64,000 bases of DNA from Cristatella mucedo (taxonomy: Eukaryota; Bryozoa; Phylactolaemata; Cristatellidae), in assembly GCA_009760855.2 (NCBI GenBank), contig WPIO01000008.1, forward strand, positions 2,829,001-2,893,000, written 5' to 3'. Below, in pieces: positions 33,501-45,830 of this stretch (the stretch's first letter is position 1; every line of letters starts with the position of its first letter). A model generated the notes under the pieces. The model was given only the letters and a program-made list of their open reading frames with translations, had not been told where the DNA came from and made no database searches. The position numbers and the translations under genes are program-made.

Positions 33501-36500
33501 TTTGTGACATCATGTCTTACTTCTGTAACTCGCTGCTTGCTGGTCTACCGGCCTGTGCAATCAGGCGTTTACAGCTGGTGCAAAACTCTGCACCTGAGTT
33601 TGTCAGTCGTGAGCATCATAATTGCCACATCAATCACTTCTTGCCGATCTGGAGTGGTTTTCAATCAAGCAGCATATCAGCTCCAAGGTTCGGTCACTTA
33701 CTTTTAGGTTCATTCATTCTCTGGCTTCAGTCTACCGATCAGAACTACTGCCCCAACAAGCTAGGCATCGTAACACCTGATTTTCTGAATCAAATCGCTT
33801 GGCTAAACCAGGTACAAACCTCAAATCCTTTGGAAACCATGCCTTTAATTTGTATGCTCCCAAAGTATGGAGCTCAATATCCCAACTGGCATCACGACAT
33901 CCACTGATGCAACGACATTTAAAAAGAACCTTAAAACACATTTATTTGTCACAGCATTCAGTAGATCCTTGTGATTCGTCCTTTATGTGCTTGTTCGAGC
34001 TGACACTGTGCATGCTTACCCTAACAACTTTTGTATGCTGACCCTTTGTATGTCACCTCTAGCCATGATATTCTTGACATTGTGCATGCTATTACTAACC
34101 ATTCGATCATGCTTCTTTTACAGCATATGTTGAGTGCCTAGAAAGAGATTAAGTTCTCTGAGGATGCTAAACAAATGTGTTATCATCGTTTTTACTGACA
34201 TTGTTAATTTTTATTATTATCTTTGACCGTTAAACCTAACTCAGTGAAGAGTGCTTCACAGTGCATTTTCGTTATCTCAGGATGATCCCCCTTTCATTTA
34301 TCAGACTGCCAGGCTGCACTTTGAGTCGTGCTCCTTGAGCTGCTAGGATGCTGACTTGAGGAATCATGAAACTGTGAATGGACAAGGGTGAAAGGGTACT
34401 CAGAAGCAATACACTTTAGCGTTTGACCCTTGTGATATCTTGGTGCTGGGCATTACCGGAAGCTCTAGTTGTGGTGACATTTAGTTCACCTGCATGTTCC
34501 TAAGCTTCATACACAGGAAACAGCAAGCAACACATTGATCCAACTGAATATCCACTTCTTGGAGGACTTGCATTCGAGTGTGACACAGTCACTGCCACAA
34601 GTCGTGTGTGCCACAGTCATCCTTATGCGATACTGCTGCATGCATGGCTTTTTTCATTTAGGCTCATTTTGGTCGTTGCACAGCAACCTTGTGTGCCGTT
34701 CGGTGGGCCGCCAACAGCCGGCTTCACCATTAGTGTGTGCATGCGCACTTGTCTTCCAGTGGATGCCCAAGAGAAGAGGCCTCGCGTCGGGACTCATCGT
34801 GACCGGCTTTGGCGGTGGAGCGTTCATCTTTAATCAGGTGCAGTCTGCCTACGTGAACCCCGAGAATCTGTCTCCAGTGAACGCGACATACTTGAACGCC
34901 ACAGATCTGCAGGGATCCAGCGAGACGTGAGTGCGTGCCCCACTGTAGTTTCGAAGTCCCTCTCTTGCGCTCAAAGTCCAACGAGGGTTGCAGACGCTCA
35001 CGTGATCACCGAACATTGCCACACGTGATCAGGTGAGCAGGCAGCCTCATTCGCACGGCCGACTGATCGCTTCTAGCTCTCTGCCTCGGCGTCTGCCTGC
35101 CTCTGCGGCGGCTCGGTCGATGCTGCTTCTGGGCACGTGCTCTGATTTGCTGCACCTGCAGCACCTGTGACCTCGTCACAGTAGCATGAACTCACTCACC
35201 TGTTCTGGTGGGGTGGGGGAGGGGCATGCTTTTTCTCCCTCTGCCCTCATATCCTCATCCCTATCAATACGCATCAAACGGCCCGGTCATAAACATACGT
35301 CAAAGGGTAGTGGCCTACATTGAAGATCATAACTCGGCGGCTAGTCAAGAAGTAGACATCAGAGGGCCATAAAGTGGCCAACGCATGAGTATTAAGCCTC
35401 ACAGTCCATTGACCATTTGGTAATTCGTGGGCCAGGCGTATAGAATGGACTCAGTGTCCTTGGTTTGGACCTGGCATCAAGTTTTTATTGCTGCACTGGT
35501 TGCCAGTAGGTTTTTGGCCACAGTGACCAGGCACCTAGCTGGCTACCGGCTGGCTACACCGGGCACCTAGCCTTGCTGGCTTGGCTGACTTCGCAGTAGT
35601 TCGAGATTTATTGTCGGCAGTGGCCAGGGCCTCCTTAACGTCTGCACTCTGCTTGGAAATGCTGCATTTGTTGTGTCCTATTTTGTGATCTCGTCGCTCG
35701 TGTGAGAGAAAAAAGAAGCAATAAATCGTGAAGAATGAAAGCTGAGAATATAAAGAATATAAAGTTTTCCAAGCTACGCTGGCGGCAAAGCGAATTAATA
35801 CAAGTTTCTGGCTGCAGAAGTTTTGAGTTCGAGCTGCTGGTGCTGTCGGTGCACTTTTACGGAGGGGGAGTAGGAGGGATGCTAATGAGTTTTTCTAGCA
35901 TTGTGGGTTGGGTGTGGCTGTGCCACTTGACTACGATGTAGGTGATGCTGACAGCTCAAACGTGCTCTTCGGCCTACGTGGCTCACCCGTGCATCCGGCT
36001 GCACATTTTTCAAATAACGAGTCTCATGTTTAATCCCACTTATTCATTGCATCACTGCCAGTGCCCTTGGCTCTTTTCTACGTCGTCGTGTAATTCTTGT
36101 TTACTCGCCTGCCATCACCCAGGTGACGTCTGCCCCTAGACTAGGCGTGCAGTTCCAAAAGTGACTTGTCATTGGACGATCGCCTCCACTGTCAAGTGAG
36201 CCCCTGTTTCAGCAGATTGCCATTGCCAGAATCGGGGCTCGCCGAGGCAGGACACAGACAGACTGGCTCCACACTCCGCTTCTGTGTGAGCTTCACTCGA
36301 TCCCCATCATGCATCCAAGAATTGAATCGACTTCAAGATCCCCATCCCTGCCACGGCACCGTGAAGAGTTTGTGACATTTTTGGCTAGCAACTGGATAAC
36401 GAATGTGACCCATGTGACTGACTACGTCTGCACTTTGCAATGCAAGGCCTGCATAAGCCTATCGTTTATCGTGGCATGTGGATTTTTTTCAGAAGTGAGT

Positions 36501-39500
36501 GATCAATTGATTGTTCTGAATGCTGCCTATGGGTAAACAGGACTTTCAAATGAGCTACCAATCGGTTGGCTGTAGCAATTCTGGTTTCAGCTCCTGTGGC
36601 ATTCAAAGCTTGCATGTCCCTCTCTATCCCTCTCTGTCCCTCTCTATCCCTCTCTGTCTCTCTCTCTCTCTCTCTTTCTCTGCTGCCCTTTATGCTGCGG
36701 AATACATGCCTCGAAGACGTTTGCACTTTGCATCTTATTCAGGACTGTTTTTTATTGCCCGAGTGTGTGTTTTGTGACGCATCGCCTCGTACGGATTATA
36801 CCTACTACTATCCTTTTGTATAGGACTTAAACGATTGACCAAGAGGTGGCAGGTCGATTCATCATGCCGAGCGGTGCAGCTGTTTCAGGTGCCTGCCAGA
36901 CACCATTTTTTTGGCCGACCAAACTGCAGCTTCATAGAGTTTCACGCGGCCAGTTTAACCGAGCCAGCTGATTTGAGCGTCTAGACTTAGGCAGAGCCTT
37001 TCCGACGTAACTGAGCCCTACCGTCGGCAGAAATTGTGTGATAAGTTGACCCAGGCATCTCAGGCACCCAGACAGCTCAATGCTTCTGGCTCCCAGTCCT
37101 TGATGCTCTGTGCATTCCACCCAGCCGGGTGCCTGGATGCAGAGATCCGTGGGCCAGTGGCAGTGAGTGAAGCAGAAAGAGAGGGCGAGCAGACACGGAT
37201 GATCTTGCTGGCCGACCTTGGCAGCAGTCGTAGCAGATCGAGCCCTCAACTCACTGGATCAGCTCCTGCAGATAATTGTCTTTCAGCTAAGGCTAAGATG
37301 CCTCGCTGGTTGCTGCTGCCTCTGCTCTTTGCGGTGCAGTGGGGGTGGAGGGAGGATACTTCTTCACGTGCCTCGGGAAATTCCTACTGTCTGTGGATTT
37401 CGAGGGCTGTGAAGAGCCACTACAGGTCTGCTGCTGCTGCTGCAGGCTGCCTAATCAGCTGACCCTTACTTTACCTTTATGTCAAGGCAGCGCTGTGTTT
37501 TAGGCGATGATCGACGCTCAGATCCGTTTGCTTCTGCTAGGTACTTCAACGAAGCTTCTATTTTGGACCGAGTCCCAGGCGTGTTCCTGGTGCTGGGCGG
37601 TATCAACCTCTGCATGCAGATCGTTGGCAGCCTGCTGCTTTTCTCACCGACCTCCGACGAGGTGAGCATCGCATGCAGAATCAATCGGGGCATCGTACGA
37701 CTATGAAGGACGAGGGAGCGACCACACTCGAAGTGACCAGCAACTACTGCTGTGCTGCAGTGGTGCTGAGACTTCCTACCGCTGATGGGACACGCAGGCA
37801 GACCCGTGTGCATGGGATGCCTGCCTCCTCTATCTCTCGCAAACGTTAGGATGTCAAGGGTGACTTCAGTTGATACGCAGCGACTGCTTGGCATTCGTAT
37901 GCCCGTATCGGTGGCGTTGTAGCCTGAGGGGAGCTCGCACACGGAAAGCACATCTATAAAGGCGGCCAGCGACGCCTGTGGCAAGGCATCGGAGTAAGCT
38001 GTCTAGCTGCAGGATCGTGCCTGCCATGGTCTGCCACTGCTAGTCCTGATTTGGCTCGGTGCCTTGGCTGGTGGTTTCTTCTCTTCCCACGTCGTGTTTT
38101 CAGACTTAAAAGAACTGCTTGCTGTTGCTACGTGTTCTATAAGATGTCTGACTGGCTACCAGTCAAGCAGCTGACACTTTAAACCCTTTCGTTCTCTTCC
38201 TGCTCTTCCGGTTCTGCCGTTTGGAAATACTTCCTTATCAGCCTTTGGATCTGATATTATTATTAATTACCTTCCTGACTGGTCGGCACAGTGGAAGCTA
38301 GCACCTTACTGCAGTGGCACTCAAAGCTAAGATACTCGTTGGAATGCATGATAGTACTAGCTTGAACTGCATGCGCATGTTGCACCTTTTTATATATCTA
38401 ATTGATTTAGTTACCCATCATCGGCTTTGTTCCAGCTATGAGTGCACGAATGACCGGTGTGGTACCAACAGCCACGACAGCAGCCCCAGTGACGCCACCA
38501 CAAGCATGATGCCCTTACAGATGATTCGTACAAGGATGTTTGTCACGCTCTGTGTTATGTACACGTGCGATCAGCTTGTGACAATGCTCGTGTCCACCCT
38601 GTACAAGGCGTTCGGTCTGAGCTTTGTGGCCGACGACCACGCACTCACCTGGCTAGGCACGTTGGCCGCCGGCTTCAACGCCAGCGGTCGCATTCTCTGG
38701 GGACTCTTGGCTGACAGGTTCTCGTTCAAGGTTCGAGCCTCATCGAAGCTTTGCCGGCCAGCGTGCGCCTGGCGCATGCATCTCCAGCGGCCTGGCGCCA
38801 CTTTCGCGCACCTTGCACGAGCATGCCCCTGAGTGAGTGCCTCATCAGGCTTTGCCGTGCATCCGGTGCACGTATGCATCTGTGCTCCAGCAGTTCTTGC
38901 TCACCTCGCCCCCTCCTACAGAGAGTGGAGCAGAGAGCTGGCTCTGTTAGAGCATGCTCTTGCTGTGCCGTGAACATCGGCATATGAACGTAGCCTGTGA
39001 GAGCCTGTTGCGGTGGATCCATTCTGCGTGCGCTTTTCTCTTGACCAAGCGCACGCTCTGGTTGCTAGACCGAATGCAGCGATGCTATACACGCTAGATG
39101 TGTCACTGACTCACTGCTGCTCAGTGTGCGTGAGCCGCCGTTTTCCGCTCGCACTTTGCAGGCCGCCATGCTCGGCTTGAGTGGGTCGATGACCGTGCTC
39201 ATGGCGACGCTGTTCTTCACCCAGTACGCGGCCAAGGAGATGTTCTACGCTTGGGTGTGTCTCATATTTTTGTGCTACTCCGGAAATTACTCGTTGTTTC
39301 CGATTGCCATCACCGAAAAGTTCGGCCAGGAGCACTTTGCCATCAACTATGGCATGCTTTCCCTTGGCACGGTAGGCGTCCGCCTGTGTCCGCAGCTGCT
39401 CTCTCCACTTGGTCTGCCACGATGCGCCGCTTGCTCTGCTTGTTGTAGCAAAACTGCTCGTTGAACTGCATCGGCCGACCTCGGTGCTGGCCGCGGTGAG

Positions 39501-40798
39501 CCGTTGCTGGCTTCAGGCAGCTGATGCCTGCAAAGCAGCGGCTTGACACTTGTTCCTAGGATATTGCTCAGGCCTGCCCGGGCGTTCACAGGGAGTACAT
39601 TTTCCTTGCTCTTTACTTGTGATTTACAGGAGCGCTCTGAACCATCCACTGGTACATTTTTTCTGTCTGCGTAGGCCACCCAGCGTTCGGATGCCATCTT
39701 TGCGTTGGACTGCCCCTGCTCTGAATGCTGCATAGCATCTGCGTTCTGGATGCACACGACCACCGGCCAAAAGCCGTTGCTTACTTCAATTTAGCATGCC
39801 CGGACTAGCGAAAGAGCCGTTCGACCCTTAGGCCTCGGCGTGGCATTACCATCGCATGGTTCCACCCACAGCCCACAAACCATCCAGTCTTCGTGTAGGT
39901 AATTAATTGAAGGCTCACGACCACCTGCATCCCGCATCCCAACTCGAATTCCTGGTCTGCTCGATCCCCCTTCCTTCCGGGAAGCAGCCCAATAGATCTA
40001 AGGCAAGCCAAGCCACATCACTGGCGAGCCAAACCACATCAAAGGCAGACCATTCAGCATTCAGGAGCCAAGCGCTGGCCAATCATCAGAGCTCAGAGGC
40101 TCGTGTGCGAGGCGCTGCAGCACGGGGGGGGGGGGGGTAAAGAGACCATTTGAAGAAGCCCTCACGTATGCGGATGTGGACGACGGCACATATGATTCGT
40201 GAAGTCGTGAAAGAGGCGCTGTAAAGAGGTAGCCGTCGGGTATGCTTCTCCGGAACATGAGGCGATAAGAGAGAGGTAGTGGATATCGTCCGCACACGTC
40301 GGCAGACAAGCAGTAAGTAACAAAAGTGCGGCAAGGATACGATTGCGTGTAGGTGTGTATGTAGCACGCCTATTGGGTGGGAAGTGCATCGGCTGGTACA
40401 GAAACACGTGACCGTGCGGCCACGCCGAAAACCGTTCAGGCTTGGGGTTCGCATGTAGATTCTTCAGCTCAGCAGCCACTTCGGTCATGCATCTCCGTGA
40501 TAGTTGCAGACAGGGTTGCGCACATTCGCATGACATTTGTGCTGTCAGCGCATGCTGTCAAGTAGCCTCGTCAGTTGGCCTGCCAGACATGGCTGCCCGG
40601 CACCTGGCGCAGGCAATAAATGGGGCTGCTGTGCTGGTTCGAGTGGCCGTTTCTTTCTGCTTTCAGATCGTGGCCAGCGTCATCGGCGCGATATTGTCAG
40701 ACCATCTGCCCAGCTTGCTGGCCGTGTTCAGTGTCTGCTCGGCACTGAGCGCCGTCTCCTTTGTTCTGCTCCTCACGCTGAACTGGAAGTCATCGTGA
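30525..40798 (+). CDS. MFS transporter, oxalate/formate antiporter (OFA)/monocarboxylate-like, tandem copy 1
   Basis: Predicted 12-helix plasma- or organelle-membrane carrier. The family moves small carboxylates (oxalate/formate, lactate, pyruvate); the substrate here is unknown. Exons: 30525-30654, 30922-31111, 31742-31868, 34760-34926, 37541-37661, 37923-37993, 38436-38730, 39162-39371, 40667-40798 (stop TGA). Total is 1443 bases, 480 residues. Seen: an MFS motif-A-like loop GGLLQSKIGHRWT in exon 2, the OFA-type loop WMPKRRGLASG followed by GFGGGAFIFNQVQ in exon 4, a second motif-A-like NASGRILWGLLADR in exon 7, and FAINYGMLSLG in exon 8. Exon 6 and the start of exon 7 form a polar Ser/Thr-rich central loop between helices 6 and 7. 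The start was chosen because copy 2 begins at the same place. The frame stays open upstream to about 30303, so a longer N-terminus (ATG at 30393 or 30411) is possible. NCBI-style names for relatives include L-lactate transporter-like and apicoplast pyruvate carrier-like (recalled, not searched). Confidence 0.9.
30673..30729 (+). repeat. 20-base tandem repeat in MFS copy 1 intron 1
   Basis: Nearly three copies of CCCTAGATCCATAGCTATAT start 18 bases after the splice donor at 30655. Confidence 0.95.
31200..31690 (+). mobile_element. LINE ends in MFS copy 1 intron 2
   Basis: A family B 3' end (31200-31330, with ATT tail), a worn family A 3' end (about 31350-31530: GAAAGCTGCTTAGGCTTTGA) and a second family B 3' end (31540-31690) follow one another. 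Confidence 0.7.
31940..32035 (-). mobile_element. LINE family B 3' tip, reversed
   Basis: Starts with (AAT)n then CACTTGATAAAGCGCCCTC and CAATCTCTTTCCAGG, the reverse complement of the family tip. Confidence 0.65.
32113..32232 (+). repeat. Tandem array of about 30 bases with inner palindrome
   Basis: Four copies of a unit containing GTACGTAAAGACGTAC, a perfect 6-base inverted repeat around AAAG, joined by GTGTCAGACTGTGT. Confidence 0.92.
32569..32683 (+). repeat. Minisatellite of 11-12 bases
   Basis: Irregular copies of CAAGCTGGGTGA and ACAACTGGGT. Confidence 0.92.
33120..34200 (+). mobile_element. LINE family B, 5'-truncated reverse transcriptase and 3' end
   Basis: Plus-strand frames show the region just after the catalytic box (YLAACIDDIHTWMAANSLKL, NADKTNLLVMG), then the LSLDDHISSTVKSAYFQL region, FCNSLLAGLPACAIRRLQL with a frame change, and the C-terminus. 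It ends in the family 3' tip near 34140-34200. Broken by stops (for example after PVESA near 33354) and shifts. It lies in intron 3 of MFS copy 1. Confidence 0.85.
34927..37540. other. MFS copy 1 intron 4 (2.6 kb)
   Basis: Its first 200 bases resemble the same intron of copy 2 (shared GAAGTCCCTCTCTTGC and CTGCCTCGGCGTCTGCCTGC). It holds a LINE family B scrap (about 36135-36320) and a CT-rich stretch (36617-36680). Nothing else recognised. Confidence 0.6.
36135..36320 (+). mobile_element. LINE family B scrap
   Basis: CTAGGCGTGCAGTTCCAAAA and GTCATTGGACGATCGCC match the family-B stretch at 33359-33415. Confidence 0.6.
37923..37993 (+). CDS. MFS copy 1 exon 6, central loop
   Basis: Deduced from phase: exon 5 ends in phase 0 but exon 7 (38436) needs two bases before it. 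This 71-base exon, acceptor GTTGTAG and donor GTAAGC, supplies them. It encodes a polar stretch beginning PEGSSHTEST and ending DACGKAS, then a split Asp codon. It is the only stretch in the interval that joins cleanly, and its phases match the polyserine exon of copy 2. Confidence 0.78.
39372..40666. other. MFS copy 1 intron 8
   Basis: No repeat of note except a G13 run near 40125. The last 50 bases resemble intron 8 of copy 2. Confidence 0.5.
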
Positions 40799-43640
40799 CG
40801 GCGTGAAGAAGCTGCAGCCGAAACCACGCTGTAGACCGCTGCTGCCACTCTCGTCCTAGTCCAATTGTGGTTGGCTCACGGTCACACGGTGGCATGCCAG
40901 GCATTCTGGATCCTTCCGGCCTTCTGCATTCATAAGGCAGGCTGTTTGTTTGGCTCCTTTGACCCATTTGTTGATGGCAGCTACAGTGTGAGAGGGAAAC
41001 CGATGTGGCCGTCTCTGCTGTCAGCATTGGACGATGTACTTTTTACCTGTGATATAAGTCAGTCTGCCGTCGACACAAACGCTACGTGTCCTCTGTGCAA
41101 GTATATTCCCCAAGCTCGAGATAGCGGCCGTTCATTGGTGAACCTTGGGACGCATGTGTATACCTTTCATTGGTGAACTGAATGAAACATGTTTGAACCA
41201 CCACTGCTGCTGGTCTCACTGAGTTCACCATCACGGCGGTGGCAGCGTTTTATCGTCCAACCCCCCTGCAATTCCTTACTTCCGTTGGTTGGTTACATGG
41301 TGCTACAATTATGCTTGGGTGTCGTGCTCGTGTTGCGATACTTTTTGATTACCGAGACAACGCACGTTGTATGCTTGGGAGTGTCTGCCCTCGCAGCCAT
41401 ATTCATACATCTTCATTGGCTAGTGCCCCTCACGGCTACTGGTTTTGTTGAGTTGTCTGTCTCTAGCTCCTGCCACGGCATTTCTACTGCCTGCTGCTTT
41501 TCTGCAGTGTTGTTGTGTGGACTGCAACATAATCTCGACACCGAGTAGTTTTCGATCGCCGTGCCATACTTACAGCACTATATCTACCGAAGGTGCGAGT
41601 GGATGGCTCGCTCGCTGAAGCCGGATGACCGTGTTGTATTGCTGTGGCTCCTGTGGTGGCGGTGGCAGTTCTTGTGCAGTCTCACGGAGGCACAAACATG
41701 GACGTGAGCTGTTAACGAGACTCAATTTATTCTCTCATGCATACATATCGGCGAGCTGGCTGCCTCACCGCATATGGGGAAATGCAGCTTCGGTGGGCAA
41801 CATCCCCTACGCCAAAGGGCAGACACTTCACCAAATCAACTAGCCAACTACCTGCAGCAGGTGGGGCCCACATTAATGGCAGACACTGCACTAATTACAA
41901 AAGCAGCAGAGGCAGTAAGCACACACAACATTCCTTTCCCAACAACATATCTTCCCTTTCCTTCGAAGTCCTCACTGTTCTCTCTCGTACCGCTCTTGCA
42001 TCGCCGGCTACGTCGGTTCGAATTGCTGCTTCGATATTGGTCACCGATAGCACGTCCGGTGGTTCGCCTGCTGAGATCTGGGCAGATGGGGGGATTGCCG
42101 TTCAGCAATAGGTCATTCTGCGACGGATACACACACACACACTCTCTCTCTCACACACGACACACACACACACACACACACACACGCATGCACGTGGTGC
42201 ACGCAAGAGGCGTTCACTCACCACGACAATGTCTGCTGCCGAATTTCAGGCTGCTGAATTCCTCTACTTCTTGTCGGCGGTCACCTGCAGGGTTGCAGCG
42301 ACCATCTTGGATGTGGGATCTGTTTCCACCTGCGTCTGTTCTGTTCTTTTGCTGGTGGTTGTTTTATTTCCATTCTTGGTAGCATTTGGTAATGCTGACC
42401 TTACATTGACGGCATCTTGCGTTGCTAGAAATTAAACAAAACAGCAACTAGTCCTCTAGTGGGATCCTGCACACTAGGCACTACTTGGGCACTACTAGTG
42501 CACGTGCACTTAGAACTCTCGTTTAAGCATTCCGCTCTATGGGAAAATAGCGACTGAAGGTACGGTCACCAAGTAATTTTAGGTTCGTTCGAGGCATGAC
42601 TAAACGACCTGAGTCAAACGAGCGTTGCCATAGCTGCATTGCCACTGCTGCCTGACTGGAAAGAAATTCAGAAGCCGTAGCAGCTGGAGAACCTAAAATC
42701 AATTGACAACACCTTAGGTAAGTAGGATACTCGATGGGAAACCAGTGCAGATTGATGAGAAGCGTGGATTCACACCGATCACGGGCTTGCTGGCTTCAGG
42801 CAGGGAGGGGCTAACTCCTGGTGGCCGTAAGACTGACCGAGCAGCTTCTTGGGCTCTTTCTCTATTCAGCATCAAGCAGTGATGGCACGAGTGGGGGGGG
42901 GGGGTACCAACCGCTGCTGCTGCTGCTGCCAACTCCCAAGCACAACTCGTGTGCATAGCGAAAGTCGATCGGGCAGGCACCACTGCTTCATGCAGTGCCT
43001 GCTGCTGACGCTGATCGGTGTGCTAATCAAGATGAACTCGCGAACTGCTGTATACGCTGCTCTCCAAACACGCGGTGAACGTCGAAAGCATTGCCGAAAC
43101 ATAGCAGATTCCTTGTTAAGAGCTCGAATATTCACGTCTGCTGCTATTTGATGCAGCTGTTCGGCTATATATCACTTGTCGTGCATAAACATCTAAATCG
43201 CTTCGAAAAATTGTTTGCCGATACTTCCTATACAATTCGCAGCGGCCCGAGCAACCGGCAGAAAATACTCCACGAAGTGCATCAACGAATCTGTGCTTGC
43301 ACCGACTACGACCGCCCGGTGCTGACTAGTGCCCTCTAGTAGATGCTGCTTCATCGAATCACTGAGAATATCTGAAGAATTTTCTGCCAAATACGTGCCC
43401 GAAAGACACGCTGCCACTTCCCGTAGCCTGCCAGCGTTCAGCTACGAACCATTGCTAAAATTCTAAGCAATTCTTTATTCCTTAGGTAAGAATACCGTTG
43501 CCAAATTTCTCCGTACATTTACTAAATCCAGTGAAGACTTTAATCGCTCACTCATGACTGAATAAAAAGAAATTGATGCAAAACCTTGCAGCGAGGCTTG
43601 CCTGTTGTAAATTTGGCAATTGCCACGTTACTGTAATCAA
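40799..43640. other. Downstream flank of MFS copy 1
   Basis: Probably includes the 3' untranslated region. An ATTAAA occurs at 42431. There is a (CA)n microsatellite at 42129-42186. Open frames are short and unassigned. Confidence 0.4.
42129..42186 (+). repeat. (CA)n microsatellite
   Basis: Interrupted CA run with a short CT block. Confidence 0.93.
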
Positions 43641-43644
43641 TGTA

Positions 43645-43970
43645 TCATTTAATAATAATAATAATAATAATGCACTTGATAAAGCACCCTCAGAACTCAA
43701 TCTCTTTCTAGGCGCTTTACATTTGTTGCAAAGGGAAATGCGATTAAATGGTGAGTAATATCATGCTTGATAAACAAACAAAATGAATAACATGGTTAGG
43801 GGTGACATGCACAGGGTCAGCATGCAAATGTGGTTAGTGGCAGCATGCACAGTGTCAGCACACATAAGCACATGCCGGGCGAATCACAGGGACCAACTAA
43901 ATGCTGTCCTAAATAGGTGTTTTTAAGTTCTTTTTAAATGTGGTCAAGTCAGGGGATGTTTGCTTATCGT
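43645..43970 (-). mobile_element. LINE family B 3' end, reversed
   Basis: (AAT)n at 43650, then GCACTTGATAAAGCACCCTC, CAATCTCTTTCTAGGCGC and, further in, GGTTAGGGGTGACATGCACA, the complement of the family order. Confidence 0.8.
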
Positions 43971-44990
43971 TTTAAAAGAGCGTTCTGCCCATGTACCAAA
44001 GGCGTCCAAAGCGCTTTATGTCACCGTTTGCAGTTCTATTTTGTTAGTGGTTTAAACACATGAGCAAATGATCTAATTCTAAATCAGTAACCTTAATCTG
44101 ATCCTTAAAAACAGTACTTACTGAGATAGTCAAGAACGTTCGTGGTGGTAAAATGCAACAGATATGCCCGTTTTAAGCACTTTAAGGGCGGTTGATGTCC
44201 GCTCGGTGGTAAGCCTTAGCTCGGGTGGGCGTTACGGAATGTCCCCCGAAGTGCAATGTCACAAGATAATTTCTAGTACTCGCGTTAATGCGTTTTCGAG
44301 GAAGGACGGAGTGAATGTGGCCGGAGGCTGGTCATTCCTAGGACTACTAGCGACAAATTTCCTCAGATAACTTTCGCCGCTGACTCTGGACAGCGAGAAA
44401 GCTATGGCTACTATCATGACTTGTACGACTAATGTGAGGGGCAGATCGCTCTTGCGTCTAACCTGAGTTCCGCGGACGTGTGCTAAAATACAGTAAGATT
44501 GATTGTGCTAGGAAACAGTAATATTGCACCCAAGTTCAAGCAGTTACTGACATTTTCCGTGATGTAAACGATATACACTCGAGTGGCTCTTCGAGCCCAA
44601 CGGAGGGGGACTAGTAGGGATGAAATAGGTTCGGGTATGGATGGGTCTGGTGGCAGCTAGGGCCATAGTAATATCGCGGACTGGGTCCAACTCCGACTGA
44701 TTAATACCGGCTATCACTCGGTCCGACTTAAGCTAGGTATTCGTATTGGTAGGCTGCTTCTAGTTCGGAGTCTGGAGCAGAGGTTCAGAGAGAGACAGCC
44801 ACCGGAGTATACGGTGTTAGAGAAGTAAAGTCGGCGAAGATCGACTCTCGTGCATTTCACATTTCAAGTCATGCAGCCCACGGGCCGAGGCGCTGGGGTA
44901 AAAGAAAGATTGTATCTTGTTTGTTTGCGTATACTATAGGTGGCTTAACTCTGTCACCGTCGTGGATAGTTACCCAGTATCTCGGCCAGA
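43971..44990. other. Spacer, unassigned
   Basis: May continue the reversed LINE for about 200 bases (GCCCATGTACCAAAGGCGTC). The rest is not recognised. Confidence 0.3.
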
Positions 44991-44999
44991 CACAGCTCG

Positions 45000-45140
45000 T
45001 TAACTGTTAGTTGTTAAGCATGCGGCCACTGACCATTCGATCGTGCTTCCTTTACGCAAATGTAAAGTGCCTAGAAAGAGATATATTTCTCTGAGGGTGC
45101 TATATCAAATGTATTATTATTATATTATTATTATTAGTGG
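45000..45140 (+). mobile_element. LINE family B 3' end
   Basis: GACCATTCGATCGTGCTTCC, GTGCCTAGAAAGAGATA and an ATT tail. Confidence 0.75.
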
Positions 45141-45830
45141 CTGCAGACTACTTCAGCGCCCTTGACCTAGCACCAGGGTATTGACAGATATCGATGCAGG
45201 CTGAGGATGAGGCAAAGATTGCAATCGGGACTTACTACGAGCTGTGTCAATTTAGGAAGATAAGTTTTGGACTATGCAACGCCCCAGGTATGTTCCAACG
45301 AGCCATGGACTGTGTCTTATTGGATCACCAATGGACTGTCTGCTTGCATGGTTTACATTGATGATATTTTGGTCTGGTCGAAAGCATCTATGAGTGTCTA
45401 ATCCGATTGAGGAAAGATCTTAATAGGATAAGGGCTAGTGCTCTCAAGATCAAATCCTCAAAATGCCAATTTCGGAGGACTAAGGGCATTATCTGAGTCA
45501 CTTATTAGCCTCTGGTGGAATAATAATAATAATAATTAAAAATTTATTAATTCCATGCAAACCATTAATAATTACTCTACAGTTACGGTGAGGCTCTGGC
45601 CGTCGTAGCAGCAGTGCACTGCTTCCGAGGGTACCTTAATTGTCACCGGTTCTTTTGCTGACTGGCCCCTGCCCTTAGTGTGGCTTCTAAAGGTAAGTCA
45701 CGTGTCGTGGTGCTTAGCTAAGTGGCCTGCGGAGTTACAGGAGCACGAAATGGAAGTCGAATATCGCTGTGGGAAAGCTAAAACAATGCGATGCGATATC
45801 ACACGTGCAAGAGCCTACTTCTGCCGGCTT
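45141..45830 (+). mobile_element. Ty3/gypsy reverse transcriptase and RNase H remnant
   Basis: Plus strand shows FSALDLAPGY, then FRKISFGLCNAPGMFQRAMD and a frame-shifted YIDDILVWSK box, followed by IKSSKCQFRRTKG. Near 45585-45800 there is an RNase H-like YGEALAVVAAVHCFRGYL. Order and motifs are those of gypsy-type Pol. Stops and shifts are frequent, so it is dead. ATT/AAT repeats at 45520-45545 interrupt it. Confidence 0.82.

Noticed and set aside
40086-40536. Minus-strand frames of 122-124 codons
   Set aside because: They lie within intron 8 of MFS copy 1, overlap each other in different frames and show no recognisable domain.
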